This document shows positions 1 to 9,383 of a stretch of 37,565 bases of DNA, in pieces. The stretch's first letter is position 1, and every line of letters starts with the position of its first letter. Location of the stretch: positions 1-37,565 of the forward strand of contig VFJL01000038.1 in NCBI GenBank assembly GCA_009886095.1. Reading direction: 5' to 3'. The notes beneath the pieces were generated by a model. It was not told the origin of the DNA. It searched no databases and saw only the letters and a list, made by a program, of their open reading frames with translations. The translations under genes were made by a program, and so were the position numbers. This DNA comes from Nitrosomonadales bacterium (GTDB lineage Bacteria; Pseudomonadota; Gammaproteobacteria; Burkholderiales; Nitrosomonadaceae).

Positions 1-178
1 AGTTGGACAGCATTTCTGCTGCCTCATAAGCGTTCTCTGGCAGAGTGCCACTATCCAGGTTGGCAATAAATACCGCCGCCGCACCGGTAGCCTTGAGCAG
101 ACTCTGGCGCTCCTTCATTAGCATCTCAATTTCAGCGCGTAACATGGAAATCTCTTGTTCTTTCAGCACGTGGGGCAT
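1..178 (-). CDS. Partial small coiled-coil hypothetical protein (3' end outside window)
   Basis: The minus strand is open from an ATG at 176-178 to the window edge, giving at least 59 residues starting MPHVLKEQEISMLRAEIEML. A GAGG lies about 9 nt upstream of this ATG and supports the start. The first 30 residues are rich in Glu, Lys, Leu and Met with heptad-like spacing and probably form a coiled coil. An Ala-rich stretch and an acidic segment follow. The gene is on the same strand as the large restriction-modification gene and begins 123 nt after its stop, so co-transcription is possible. I do not recognise the family and assign no function. Confidence 0.55.
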   Translation of the reverse strand, partial: MPHVLKEQEISMLRAEIEMLMKERQSLLKATGAAAVFIANLDSGTLPENAYEAAEMLSN

Positions 179-301
179 GAGCTCATCCTCGCTATATTAA
201 TTATGTAGTGTGCAATATACCAGAATCAATACGTTCCTTGCCGAACGATGGATATGAGAGGTAATTTCACAGATGTAATCTCCTCAATCAAGACTATCAG
301 C

Positions 302-3300
302 TTATAACCGCACTATGGTAGTGAAATCCCCTGCCGCCACTGCGTTCATATAGGCGAGAATCAGCTCCTTGGTAAGATAGCAGTCGTGCGCCTTTTCGTC
401 CTGTTCGCGCACGATGGGGAAGGTATCGAGGATGTAAGCCGCATCGTCGCGGTTGATGCCATAGAGATAAAAGAACAGCGCATCCAGCCGCGCCAGACGG
501 TGGCGGCGGTCGGCTTCAGTCCATGCGAACGGCGCACCGTCATAACCCAGATCACGCGCAAAGGGTGCGAGGTCGTGGGCGGTGTAGGACAGGCGCAGTA
601 CTTCGCCGCGCACGAAGTCCGCGATCTTGGTTTTGCCCAGTACCTGTTCGAATTGCTCCGGGCGGATCAGCGGCAGTTGCTCGACGATGAACCAGTTGAC
701 GTGCTGCCCTTGTACTTTTTGACGTGCCAAAAAATCTAAAGCGAAGGAATTGAGATTAGCGAGAAGCAAAGGTGCAAACTTTGCATACTCTTCGTTACCA
801 GTATTTCCGTCAGGAAAAAGAATAGGCAATGTGTTGCCATAACCTGTAGAAGGAACAATTGCGGCGATCATGGTGCGGACGTTAGTAGGCGCGGTAACGT
901 CTTTAAAAGCAACCACCCAAGGACTTTCAGCCAACAGTTCAGTGCTCACCCAAAACTGCGGCTCAGGCGAGAAGTTCGGATCGGCATGCTCAGCAGCGGT
1001 GCTGGTCTCTTGCTGTGCCGGACGGTGCAGATTGTCGGCGTTCATCACCACGTTGGCAGCGCGATGGTCATACCTCTGCACCATCTTGCCTTCGTACAGC
1101 GGCACCGCTTCCGTTTCACCCTTCTTCCAATGATTCATGCCGACCGGATACCAGCCTTGCGCCTCCAGCTCGTCGCGCCGCTTGAACAGGTGCGAATCGT
1201 TAGTCATGTGAAACATGGTGCAATAGCGCACGGGCCAGACTTTCTTCGTAGCCGTTCGTGCTGAGCCTGTCGAAGCACGCCCTTCGACAGGCTCAGGGTG
1301 AACGGGATGTAAGGCCAGCACTGGCTGACGGCGGTAAATCGCGGTGGTGATATCGGCGTCGCGCTTCGTCCTGAAAATGGGCGCAGCACCAGTATTGGGA
1401 TTGACCGCGCTGAAGTCTTGAGCGGTAAGGGTGAGGATGTGTGCGGGGTCGTCGGCTTCTTCCAGCGTGTGCAGGTAAAAGGCGCAGCGTGCGGCGGCAA
1501 CGGTGCGCTGCTCGCCGCCGAACATCAGCGCGCAGAATTTGAAGCGGCTGTCCACGTCGGGGAAAAATCCTTTTCGATTCTCAAAATCGTAGAGTGCGGC
1601 AAGACGGCCAGTGGTAGAGATGCTGCGGAAAAATTCCGCCGCGCCCTTGTCGGCCGCGATGCCGGAGGGGCACAGCAAGCCGACCGCGCCGCGTGGATGG
1701 ATCAGCGCTTGCGCGCGTTCGACGAATAAAGAATACAGGTTGGTGTCGCCACCGGACAGTAGCGGGTAGTCACCGCACTCGCGTGCCACGCGGCTGCCCG
1801 CTGCGGCGGCTGCCTGTGCGGCAAGGTAGTCTTGCCACAGCGGATCGCGATTGGTTTCCAGTTGGGCGATGAGTTGTTTGCGGTCAGCAGCACGTGCAGC
1901 TTTGGCAATTTCCGGTTTGCGTTCGGCAAACCATTCCACTTCCTGTAATTTCATCCGGTCCCACGGCGGGTTGCCGATAATGGCGTCGAAGCCGCCTTGC
2001 CCGTTTTGCCAGACCGTGGGGAAGGCCAGTTCCCAGTGCAGGAAGCGGTTATTCGCGGCACACGCAAGCGCGGCCTGTACCACGCGGTGGTCATTCTGCT
2101 GGCGTTCGGAGAACAGCTTGATGCCTGCCTTGCCGAGCAGGTCGATGGATTCGAGCAAGTTGTCGCCGTATTCATGGTTGAGCAGACCAACCCAGGTTTG
2201 CTGGTAGTTCTTCGCTTCAGCCTTGCCCGCCCATTGCTTGGCCTGGAGAAAATCCAGCGCGTGTTGCGTCGGCCGCAGGTTATCGGTGAGTGTGGCCATC
2301 AACGCCTTGGATTCGTGCGCTTCGGCGATGTCGATGTCAGTGAGGTTGCCAATGGCATTCATGCTGATGCGCGCTTGTTCGACACGCTGCAAGTCGTCCT
2401 GCTGCAACAGCCCGCCCGCGAGTTTGCCCAGTTCTTGCGCGAGTTGGCTCACCTTGCCGCCGAACAGTGAATCACCACAATGCAGATGGTGATCGAGGAA
2501 AGATAGCGGCGCACCGACGGTAAAGGTGTGCAGCCACAACGCGACCTTGGCCAGTTCCACCGCCATCGGGTTCTTGTCCACGCCGAAAATAACGCGCTTG
2601 AGAATCATGCGGCGCACGATGTGGCGGTCGTCCAGTTGCGCTTCGGTCACTGTCCAGCGCTGCTGGCGCGCGGCGCTGAGAATGCGGCTGCGGATGTCGG
2701 CGATGCGTGCAACCAGCGGTGATGCCCATGGATTCTCAATATCTTTTGCCCAAAGCTGTGCGGCGACTTCGAGTTGCGCGGCGGCAATACTTTCGAGAAT
2801 TTCATCGGCGAGATAATCCACCAGCGAAACCAGAAAGTGGCCGCTACCCATCGCGGGATCACAGACTCTCAGGTCGAGCATGATGCTGGCGGGATCGAGC
2901 TTATCCAGCATTTCCCAATCGGCGGGCTTGAGTTCTTTCTTGCGATGCCACGTTTCAAGCTGGGTGTTGAAAGCCGCCTTACGCTCGGTAACCAGCGGGC
3001 CGACGGTTTCGCGGATAATGAGCTTTACCAGGCCATCGTGGGTGTAATAGCTGCCGCTGACCTTGCGCGCGAAACTGGCGGGGCGGGCAACGATACTGCC
3101 GTCTTCCACCGTCAGGCTGTATTCCAGCAGGCGTTCGTAAATGCCACCGAGATGCTGCACCGAAAGATCGCGGTAGTTAATCCATGCGCGCAGCAAGCCT
3201 GTCTTGAGCTTGGTCGCAGGGTCAGGGCTGCGTGCGAGGTCGTCAAACAGGGGAGCAAAGCGAGCATCCGGCACGCGGCTGCGTCCCAGCAGCGGGGCGC

Positions 3301-4438
3301 GATTCTCTTCAAATAATCCGCCGTTGTAAGCGGGCATGCCGATAGAAGCATCTCCCTTGGCGATGATGCGGAATAGGTCGGTGAGGTGCTGCCAGTAACG
3401 GCTGGCAGTGTTGCTCAAGGTGTCGTTCGCATCGCGTCGCTTGGCAATGTCTTCGCGGATTTTATGCAATGCGTAGTCATCATAGCGTTCGTCGCGCACC
3501 GGCAGAAGGTTGCGATCTTCGGCATAGAGAATGAACAGCAGGCGATAAAGCAGAATCAGTGTGGCTTCACGCAGCTCTGCAAGGTAGGCAGGAGAAGTGA
3601 GGTCGGCTTTCTCGTCGCCCGCCGCCAGGGCATTCGCCAGTTGCGGAAAGATGGTGGCAAACACGCGCGCACCTAAATCCTGCGAGACTTTTTCTTCATA
3701 CAGCCGCGCTTCATTAAAGGCGTATTCGTGGAAAGTACGGCCTTCCTTATCCCACGTCTGCCGCAGGAAAGCGCCGCGATGGAACAGGCAGAAGAACAGC
3801 TTGATGCCATGCCTGGCGTCCATGCTGAACAGGTCCTGCTTGCAACCGGAAACGCCCAGTAGCGCGGCAAGATCGAGTTCCAGAAATTCTTCCGAGCGTG
3901 AACGTGCACCTTGCCAATATAGCCGCCACACTGCCCCGTTGGTAAGAATGCCCCAACGTACTTTTCTTTCGGAAGCGACCTCGACGCTGGAAAGATAGCG
4001 CAGAATCTGGTTCGACGGTGTGCCGGGGTCGAGACGATTAGTCGTGTCGCCCCGATCCAGCGCACGCATCCAGCGTTTGGCTTCGAGGATGGCAATGCCG
4101 TGGCGATAACGGCGGTCATCACGCGTCTCGGCACGCGCGTCCTGTTTGGCGGTTTGGTCCGGGAACAGCAGGAAATCCGGCACGTCTTCGCGGCGGGTGC
4201 TGGAAGCCGTGACTTGTTTGAGGGTCAGGTCACGCCAGTCAAGCAGGCCGAGCACTTGCTCGATGATATCGGCTTCGGTGTTGGCCTCGTTGAGTGCGCT
4301 GGTGGCCGTAAGCGGCGCGTAAATACGCCGAAGATCAGCAAGGAAGGTGTCGAGTGCCGTATCCGGCAACGCTTCCCATACGGGCGTACGGCAGATGCCG
4401 TCGAGCAGGAAATCCTGAGAAAAAAGTTTACCTTCCAT
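302..4438 (-). CDS. Eco57I-like type IIG restriction-modification enzyme (N6-adenine methylase fused to nuclease)
   Basis: This 1378-residue protein looks like a single-chain restriction-modification enzyme. Near the N-terminus PDF (residue ~87) and EAK (~119-121) fit a PD-(D/E)xK nuclease core. The central methylase has motif I DPAMGSGHF near residue 528 and the N6-adenine motif IV NPPWDR near residue 821. The C-terminal part (LDALFFYLYG, YILDTFPIV) resembles the recognition and C-terminal regions of Eco57I/MmeI-like and PglX-like proteins. In this family one chain binds DNA, methylates adenine and cuts. No partner specificity or BREX genes are visible, so a stand-alone type IIG enzyme is the best reading. 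The ATG at 4436-4438 has a weak ribosome site. Residues about 1045-1062 are encoded by a REP-like palindrome and are absent from any expected domain. A solitary methylase or orphan PglX homologue is the alternative. Confidence 0.85.
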   Translation of the reverse strand: MEGKLFSQDFLLDGICRTPVWEALPDTALDTFLADLRRIYAPLTATSALNEANTEADIIEQVLGLLDWRDLTLKQVTASSTRREDVPDFLLFPDQTAKQDARAETRDDRRYRHGIAILEAKRWMRALDRGDTTNRLDPGTPSNQILRYLSSVEVASERKVRWGILTNGAVWRLYWQGARSRSEEFLELDLAALLGVSGCKQDLFSMDARHGIKLFFCLFHRGAFLRQTWDKEGRTFHEYAFNEARLYEEKVSQDLGARVFATIFPQLANALAAGDEKADLTSPAYLAELREATLILLYRLLFILYAEDRNLLPVRDERYDDYALHKIREDIAKRRDANDTLSNTASRYWQHLTDLFRIIAKGDASIGMPAYNGGLFEENRAPLLGRSRVPDARFAPLFDDLARSPDPATKLKTGLLRAWINYRDLSVQHLGGIYERLLEYSLTVEDGSIVARPASFARKVSGSYYTHDGLVKLIIRETVGPLVTERKAAFNTQLETWHRKKELKPADWEMLDKLDPASIMLDLRVCDPAMGSGHFLVSLVDYLADEILESIAAAQLEVAAQLWAKDIENPWASPLVARIADIRSRILSAARQQRWTVTEAQLDDRHIVRRMILKRVIFGVDKNPMAVELAKVALWLHTFTVGAPLSFLDHHLHCGDSLFGGKVSQLAQELGKLAGGLLQQDDLQRVEQARISMNAIGNLTDIDIAEAHESKALMATLTDNLRPTQHALDFLQAKQWAGKAEAKNYQQTWVGLLNHEYGDNLLESIDLLGKAGIKLFSERQQNDHRVVQAALACAANNRFLHWELAFPTVWQNGQGGFDAIIGNPPWDRMKLQEVEWFAERKPEIAKAARAADRKQLIAQLETNRDPLWQDYLAAQAAAAAGSRVARECGDYPLLSGGDTNLYSLFVERAQALIHPRGAVGLLCPSGIAADKGAAEFFRSISTTGRLAALYDFENRKGFFPDVDSRFKFCALMFGGEQRTVAAARCAFYLHTLEEADDPAHILTLTAQDFSAVNPNTGAAPIFRTKRDADITTAIYRRQPVLALHPVHPEPVEGRASTGSARTATKKVWPVRYCTMFHMTNDSHLFKRRDELEAQGWYPVGMNHWKKGETEAVPLYEGKMVQRYDHRAANVVMNADNLHRPAQQETSTAAEHADPNFSPEPQFWVSTELLAESPWVVAFKDVTAPTNVRTMIAAIVPSTGYGNTLPILFPDGNTGNEEYAKFAPLLLANLNSFALDFLARQKVQGQHVNWFIVEQLPLIRPEQFEQVLGKTKIADFVRGEVLRLSYTAHDLAPFARDLGYDGAPFAWTEADRRHRLARLDALFFYLYGINRDDAAYILDTFPIVREQDEKAHDCYLTKELILAYMNAVAAGDFTTIVRL
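1252..1305. repeat. REP-like palindrome inserted in frame in the type IIG gene
   Basis: The two 24-bp arms (1252-1275 and 1282-1305) are near-perfect inverted copies around a 6-nt loop. Each arm contains the core CTGAGCCTGTCGAAG or its complement. I recognise this core as a palindrome dispersed in many proteobacterial genomes. Its 54 bp equal 18 codons, so the reading frame is kept. It encodes a Pro/Gly/Ser-rich segment including HPEPVEG and STGSART. Confidence 0.85.
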
Positions 4439-4711
4439 CCGGGTCTATAGTTTGGTTGGGTAGCAGCGGACCGTTTTGATTTAAGGCCCAATAAATTTCA
4501 GTCTAACAGAAACGTTGAACTCCATTTTTTCAGCTTACCTCAGCGTCTCCCCCTGTATCGCTCGAGCGGATCATACTGTCATCGAATGATAATATACCAT
4601 TTGATTAGTTTCTGTAAAATGCACGCCGGATCCTTCAGACTCGACACTATTGCATCGGGTTAAATAGAGAATCTGTTTCATTTTTTATTAAACACAACCC
4701 TGGAGAGAGAT

Positions 4712-6157
4712 ATGCGTAGCAAAAGTTTTACCAAATTTGGGCTGATATCAGCGTCAGTCATGTTTGCAGCACTGGCAATGCCTGCGATTGCAGACAGTAA
4801 TTTAGATAAGCTGCCAAACATGTTCAAATCAGTCAATAGTCATGGCATCGATGCAACTTTTAACACAGCCGGTTCTATTGATCTTAACAATCCATTTTTC
4901 AAAAGTTTGGGAAGTAATGGCCGTAGCTGTACAACGTGTCATGTACCTTCAGAGGGGTGGGTGATTACACCAAAAGGAGTACAAGCACGCTTTGATAAAA
5001 CTCAAGGCCTGGATCCGCTTTTTCGCTTGAATGATGGCGCCAATTCTCCTGTCGCGAATGTGTCGTCAGTTGAAGCGCGCCGCGAGGCTTATAGTATGTT
5101 GCTGAATAAGGCAAATATACGTGTTGGTATTGGCATTCCTGCTGGCGCAGAATTCACATTGATCGAAGTGGATGATCCTTATGGCCATGCGAGCGCAACA
5201 GAATTGTCATTGTTCCGCCGGCCAATGCCTACAACCAATCTGAAATTTTTAAGTACCGTGATGTGGGATGGGCGTGAGACAACACCCATGCCAGGTTCCA
5301 GTGAATGTATTTTTGGTACTTCAACTTGCTTTGCTCCAGTACCTTCGGACTTGTCAAACCAGGCTAATCATGCAACATTGGGTCATGCAGAAGCGTTACA
5401 GGCGCTGACCGCTGATCAACGTAATGCGATCGTGACATTTGAATCAGGTTTGTTTACGGCTCAAATACATGACAAGGATGCTGGCAATCTGACGACACAC
5501 GGAGCACGTGGCGGCCCCAAAAATCTAAAGAAACAAGACTATTACTTTGGCATTAACGATACTGTAGCTGGGGACTATCGCACCCGTGCGCCCTTTAATC
5601 CAAATGTGATGTCACTCTATGATACCTGGAATCGTTACCATCCTGCTGGATCGGATGATCACGATGAGGCAGATAGTGCAAACGCTCGTACTGCAATCGC
5701 ACGTGGTCAAGCCTTATTTAATACCAAACCTATCCGGATTGAAAATGTTAAAGGTTTAAATGATGATCTGGGTGTGAGCGTGATATCAGGTACATGCACC
5801 ACATGTCATAACACACCCAATTCCGGCAATCACTCAGTTCCAATGCCGTTAAATATTGGCATTTCCGACGAATCGCGTCGTACACCGGATATGCCTCTGT
5901 ACACACTTCAAAACAATCTGACTAGTGAAACCATTAGAGTAACTGATCCAGGCCGCGCTTTGATTACTGGTAAGTGGAAAGATATTGGTCGTTTTAAAGG
6001 ACCCATTCTGCGTTCTGTCGCATCACGGCCCCCCTATTTTCATGATGGTTCTGCCTCAGACCTGAATGCAGTGATTGATTTCTATAACACACGTTTTGGT
6101 ATCGGTTTCACTGAACGTGAAAAGGCTGATCTAGTTGCCTTCCTGGCAGCGCTGTAA
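4712..6157 (+). CDS. Di-heme cytochrome c peroxidase-like secreted protein
   Basis: The 481-residue product starts with a signal peptide (basic MRSKSFTKFG, hydrophobic core, AIADS cleavage region near residue 28), so it should act in the periplasm. It carries two heme c sites, both CTTCH: C73-H77 and C362-H366. The C-terminal PPYFHDGSA and the final FYNTRFG...FLAAL block are typical of the di-heme cytochrome c peroxidase/MauG superfamily. At 481 residues it is longer than the classical ~330-residue peroxidase, so the substrate may not be hydrogen peroxide. A GGAGAGAG ribosome site precedes the ATG. The gene is alone, has its own leader of about 270 bp and ends in a strong terminator, so it is probably monocistronic. 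Specific substrate unknown. Confidence 0.85.
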   Translation: MRSKSFTKFGLISASVMFAALAMPAIADSNLDKLPNMFKSVNSHGIDATFNTAGSIDLNNPFFKSLGSNGRSCTTCHVPSEGWVITPKGVQARFDKTQGLDPLFRLNDGANSPVANVSSVEARREAYSMLLNKANIRVGIGIPAGAEFTLIEVDDPYGHASATELSLFRRPMPTTNLKFLSTVMWDGRETTPMPGSSECIFGTSTCFAPVPSDLSNQANHATLGHAEALQALTADQRNAIVTFESGLFTAQIHDKDAGNLTTHGARGGPKNLKKQDYYFGINDTVAGDYRTRAPFNPNVMSLYDTWNRYHPAGSDDHDEADSANARTAIARGQALFNTKPIRIENVKGLNDDLGVSVISGTCTTCHNTPNSGNHSVPMPLNIGISDESRRTPDMPLYTLQNNLTSETIRVTDPGRALITGKWKDIGRFKGPILRSVASRPPYFHDGSASDLNAVIDFYNTRFGIGFTEREKADLVAFLAAL

Positions 6158-6180
6158 CGTTTTGTAACCGTAAAAATCAA

Positions 6181-6220
6181 ATGCCCTACTGGCTAATTGA
6201 GCGAGTAGGGCATTTTTTTT
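6181..6220 (+). terminator. Rho-independent terminator after the di-heme cytochrome gene
   Basis: A perfect 10-bp stem (6181-6190 with 6204-6213) encloses a 13-nt loop and is followed directly by a run of eight T. It lies 23 nt after the stop codon. The remainder of the gap to 6473 holds no gene that I can support. Confidence 0.9.
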
Positions 6221-6473
6221 GTAAAAAAAGTAAAAAGTTTTTTGCTTGTTGGTACCGGTTGACCATTGACCACCTAAGCCAGTAGAACACAGCTTAGACG
6301 ATTGCACCCTGGCATCCAGATCGCCACTCGCTGCTCCCATTACGCCGACAGATCGACCGCCAGTTCCAATAATCCGGCAATGTGTCGTCCAGAATATCAA
6401 CAGCTATATAGCGATATGCGAATGATCGGTTGGCACTCTCCAGCCATCGAGCGTTCCCTTTTTCATCCAGACG

Positions 6474-7136
6474 CTATCGCAGGCTGATGATCGGCCAGCC
6501 ATTCTTTTCTGCGTGCCGCCGGAGGGTTGGGTCGGGGTCTACCGCCACCGGATGAGTGACTTTGTTCAGCAGCGGCAGGTCATTCAGCGAATCGCTGTAA
6601 AACCAGCTTTCGAGGAACGACAGCCAGGTCAGGTTGCGCTGGTCCAGCCAGCTTTCCAGCCGGGTGATTTTGCCTTCTCTGAAACAGGGTATCCCTGAAA
6701 CCTGGCCGGTGAATTCACCATCTTTTTGTTCCGGTTCGGTGGCGATCAGATGGATTATTCCCAATATCTGTGCGATCGGTGCGGTAACGAAGCTATTGGT
6801 GGCGGTGATGATGACGCATAAATCGCCGTTAAGCATGTGCTGCTCAATCAATTTGTGCGCACCGGGTGCGATCAGCCGCTTAATCTTTTTCGCCATGAAT
6901 TCGCTGTGCCAGGCATCGAGCTGGCTGCGCGGGTGGCGCGATAACGGCTTCAACTGAAAATCGAGGAACTCATGGATATCCAGGGTACCGGCTTTGTACT
7001 GCTCGTAGAATTCCAGATTGCGCGCTTCATACACTTCACGGTCAAGCACGTGTTGTCCGATCAGGAATTGTGCCCATTCAAAATCACTATCGCCCGCCAG
7101 AAGCGTGTTGTCGAGGTCGAACAGCGCCAGATTCAT
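6474..7136 (-). CDS. HAD-IB family phosphatase (SerB-like)
   Basis: The 220-residue protein begins MNLALFDLDNTLL, the HAD motif I with nucleophile D7 and general acid D9. Motif II is the ITATNS block near residue 111. Motif III/IV is the FYSDSLNDLPLL block near residue 183, with the paired acidic residues that bind Mg2+. The helical cap after motif I is typical of subclass IB (phosphoserine phosphatase-like). The substrate cannot be named. It is the last gene of a minus-strand series perM-hda-HAD, a grouping I know from betaproteobacteria. Its ATG sits in a GGGGGGCGTCATGA context that matches the end of hda, so it was probably once overlapped with hda; five tandem repeats now separate them. 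Confidence 0.88.
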   Translation of the reverse strand: MNLALFDLDNTLLAGDSDFEWAQFLIGQHVLDREVYEARNLEFYEQYKAGTLDIHEFLDFQLKPLSRHPRSQLDAWHSEFMAKKIKRLIAPGAHKLIEQHMLNGDLCVIITATNSFVTAPIAQILGIIHLIATEPEQKDGEFTGQVSGIPCFREGKITRLESWLDQRNLTWLSFLESWFYSDSLNDLPLLNKVTHPVAVDPDPTLRRHAEKNGWPIISLR

Positions 7137-7638
7137 GACGCCCCCCGCGATACAGCAAGCGAAGCTGGACCAGAGGCAGAAGCGGTGGGCAGGGCGCTAT
7201 TCCCGCAAACGGCCGCTTTGCGGTAACGAGTCATGACGCCCCCCGCAACATGGTATGGATTGAAGTGGAATTATAAATAGAAGCGGGAGGCTGGGCGCCA
7301 TTCCCGCAAGCGGCCGCTCTGCGATAACGAGTCATGACGCCCCCCGCAACATGGTATGAATTGAAATGGAGCCATGGGTGGAAGCGGGAGGCTGGGCGCC
7401 ATTCCCGCAAGCGGCCGCTCTGCGGTAACGAGTCATGACGCCCCCCGCAACATGGTATGGATTGAAGTGGAATTATGAATAGAAGCGGGAGGCTGGGTGC
7501 CATTCCCGCAAACGGCCGCTCTGCGGTAACGAGTCATGACGCCCCCCGCAACATGGTACGGAGTGAAGTGGAGTCATGGGTAGAAGCGGTGGGCTGGGCG
7601 CCATTCCCGCAAACGGCCGCTTTGCGGTAACGAGTCAT
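7137..7638. repeat. Five tandem ~101-bp repeats between hda and the HAD gene
   Basis: Units start at 7137, 7235, 7336, 7437 and 7538. The first is 98 bp and diverged. The other four are each exactly 101 bp and differ by a few bases. Every unit begins GACGCCCCC and ends with CGAGTCAT on the plus strand, so each junction recreates the TCATGA found at the hda stop and the HAD start. Units contain GC-rich self-complementary pieces such as GCGGCCGC. A length of 101 is not a multiple of 3, and no frame continues with a repeated peptide, so I do not regard it as coding. Confidence 0.95.
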
Positions 7639-8318
7639 GACGCCCCCTGCAACAGTTCGCGTAACAATGGCACTGTGATCTGACGCTGGTTCTCGAGCGA
7701 ATGGCGGTCCAGCGCATCGAGCGTGGCGATCAATGACGGCAAATCGCGCCGCCCATGACGTAGCAGGTAATCACTCACCTCCTGCGGCAGGTCGAAGCCG
7801 CAGCTGACAGCATGGCTTTGCATGGCTTGTACTTTCTCCTCATCGGTTAGTTCGTGCACCTGGTAAACCAGCCCCCATCCCAAGCGCGTGACCAGATCCT
7901 CGCGCAGCCCCAATTGTGCCGGTGCGACAGGGCCACTTACCAGCAGTCGCGCATGATCTTCACCACGCATGTGGTTATACAGATTGAATAAGCCGATTTG
8001 CGCGTCGGCGCTGAGACGCTCGACATTATCCACTGCCACGCAGTCAGCGACACGGCTTGCAGCGAAGGCAGCATTTGTGTCATCGGTGTCGCCACACTCG
8101 ATATACACCGCGTTTAGTTTGTTGCATATACCTGCGGCGACTACTGCCTGCAACAGGTGGCTCCTGCCACAACCTGTTGCACCCCACAGATAAACAAACC
8201 GCTCCCGTCCCGTCAGCACATCGTTCAGGGTCTGCAGCAGTTCGTGGTTGCGTCCCGGCACGAAATTAGTCAGTGTGGGGGAAGATGGTGGGGCAATATC
8301 CAGCAGCAGTTGTTTCAT
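7635..8318 (-). CDS. hda: DnaA regulatory inactivator Hda
   Basis: This 227-residue DnaA-type AAA+ protein starts MKQLLLDI, which contains the clamp-binding motif that tethers Hda to the DNA-loaded beta clamp. The Walker A-like GATGCGRSHLL has Arg where most ATPases have Lys, as in known Hda proteins. A Walker B-like VADCVAVDNV follows near residue 92. Hda stimulates ATP hydrolysis by DnaA and so prevents re-initiation of replication. It lacks the DNA-binding domain IV of DnaA, and its length fits Hda. It starts directly after the stop of the upstream permease gene with no intergenic base, which indicates co-transcription. Its 3' end is the template for the tandem-repeat junctions that follow. 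Confidence 0.92.
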   Translation of the reverse strand: MKQLLLDIAPPSSPTLTNFVPGRNHELLQTLNDVLTGRERFVYLWGATGCGRSHLLQAVVAAGICNKLNAVYIECGDTDDTNAAFAASRVADCVAVDNVERLSADAQIGLFNLYNHMRGEDHARLLVSGPVAPAQLGLREDLVTRLGWGLVYQVHELTDEEKVQAMQSHAVSCGFDLPQEVSDYLLRHGRRDLPSLIATLDALDRHSLENQRQITVPLLRELLQGAS

Positions 8319-9383
8319 TTATGAATTGTAGAGGTCACTTTGCATATACTTTTCACGCGCATGACGTAGCCATATCAGTAACGCAGCACTCACTGGCAGC
8401 GCCAGCAAGATACCGAAGAATCCAAACAATTGACCAAATGCAAGCAGCGCGAAAATCACCATTACCGGATGCAGGCCGATGCGGTCACCGACTAACCAGG
8501 GCGTTACTATCATGCCTTCCAGTAATTGACCGACCGCGAATACGACCCACACTGGTAGCAGACCGCTCCACCCCTGGAACTGCATCAACGCTGCCATGGT
8601 CGCAAGGATCAGGCCGACAGCCGCACCGAGGTAGGGAACAAATACCAGGAAGCCGGCCAATAGTCCGATCGGCAGAGCGAATTCCAGGCCCACCAGCCAC
8701 AGCCCGGCCACGTAACAGATACTCATCAACAGCATTACCGCAAGCTGCCCGCGCAAAAATTCTGCCAGCACGCTATCGGTCGCGTGCGCGAGGGTATGCG
8801 CCTGTTCGTGCCAGCGGCGTGGAATCATTTCATCGATCCGCCGGATCAACCCATCCCAGTCGCGCAGCAAATAGAACAGTACCACCGGCACCAGCAGCAG
8901 ATTCATGAAAAATTCCACCACTACCATGCCGCCACTGGTGAGTGATGGCAGCAGTTTCGCCACAAGCCCGCCCGCGCTTTGCCAGTGCTGTGCCAGTGCC
9001 TGCTTGAGTGTGGCAACATCCAGTTGCAGGCTGATACCAAGATGCGTTTCCAGCCAGGGGATCAGGCTATTTTTGATTATTTCAAGGTAGGCTGGCGCCC
9101 GCTCGATCAAGCGGGAAATTTCCATCTCGAATAAAGGCAGCATGATCAGAAGCAACGCCGTAAGCATGCCGAGCAACAACGCCATCACCAGAATGGCGCC
9201 AAGTGTGCGCGGAATTTTCCCCGCCGCCATTCGCGTCATCAGTGGATTGCAAATATAGGCAATGATCCCCGCCAACAGGAATGGCGTGAGTATCGGGCTT
9301 AGCAGATAAATCAGGACTCCCGCGACGGTGGCCAGAGCCAGCCACCATAGATAATGCAGATCGTCGGAGTGTTTAGGGTCCAT
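8319..9383 (-). CDS. AI-2E/PerM family membrane permease
   Basis: The 354-residue product has about seven to eight hydrophobic segments. The first pair (residues ~10-50) is followed by another hydrophobic pair near 60-85, then a long soluble stretch (~90-150) and a C-terminal cluster of helices that includes FVPYLGAAVG and the VMVIFALLAFGQLFGFFG region. This is the usual pattern of the AI-2E transporter (TqsA/PerM, formerly UPF0118) family, whose members export small molecules or act as ion-coupled transporters. The true substrate is not known. It is the first gene of the minus-strand perM-hda-HAD series and diverges from purM across a 229-bp AT-rich gap at 9384-9612 that must hold both promoters. 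Confidence 0.88.
   Translation of the reverse strand: MDPKHSDDLHYLWWLALATVAGVLIYLLSPILTPFLLAGIIAYICNPLMTRMAAGKIPRTLGAILVMALLLGMLTALLLIMLPLFEMEISRLIERAPAYLEIIKNSLIPWLETHLGISLQLDVATLKQALAQHWQSAGGLVAKLLPSLTSGGMVVVEFFMNLLLVPVVLFYLLRDWDGLIRRIDEMIPRRWHEQAHTLAHATDSVLAEFLRGQLAVMLLMSICYVAGLWLVGLEFALPIGLLAGFLVFVPYLGAAVGLILATMAALMQFQGWSGLLPVWVVFAVGQLLEGMIVTPWLVGDRIGLHPVMVIFALLAFGQLFGFFGILLALPVSAALLIWLRHAREKYMQSDLYNS

Noticed and set aside
302-4438. BREX system with PglX
   Set aside because: The protein resembles PglX in parts, but none of the other BREX genes is in the window; the left side is unseen, so this is not fully excluded.
6302-6487. 61-codon open frame after the cytochrome gene
   Set aside because: No ribosome site or known family, and its end overlaps the HAD gene.
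7231-7503. Open frame over the tandem repeats
   Set aside because: The 101-bp period shifts frame in every unit, no ribosome site is seen, and the peptide is not itself repetitive in register.
7137-7638. CRISPR-like array
   Set aside because: The units are contiguous 101-bp repeats without spacers and no cas gene is present.
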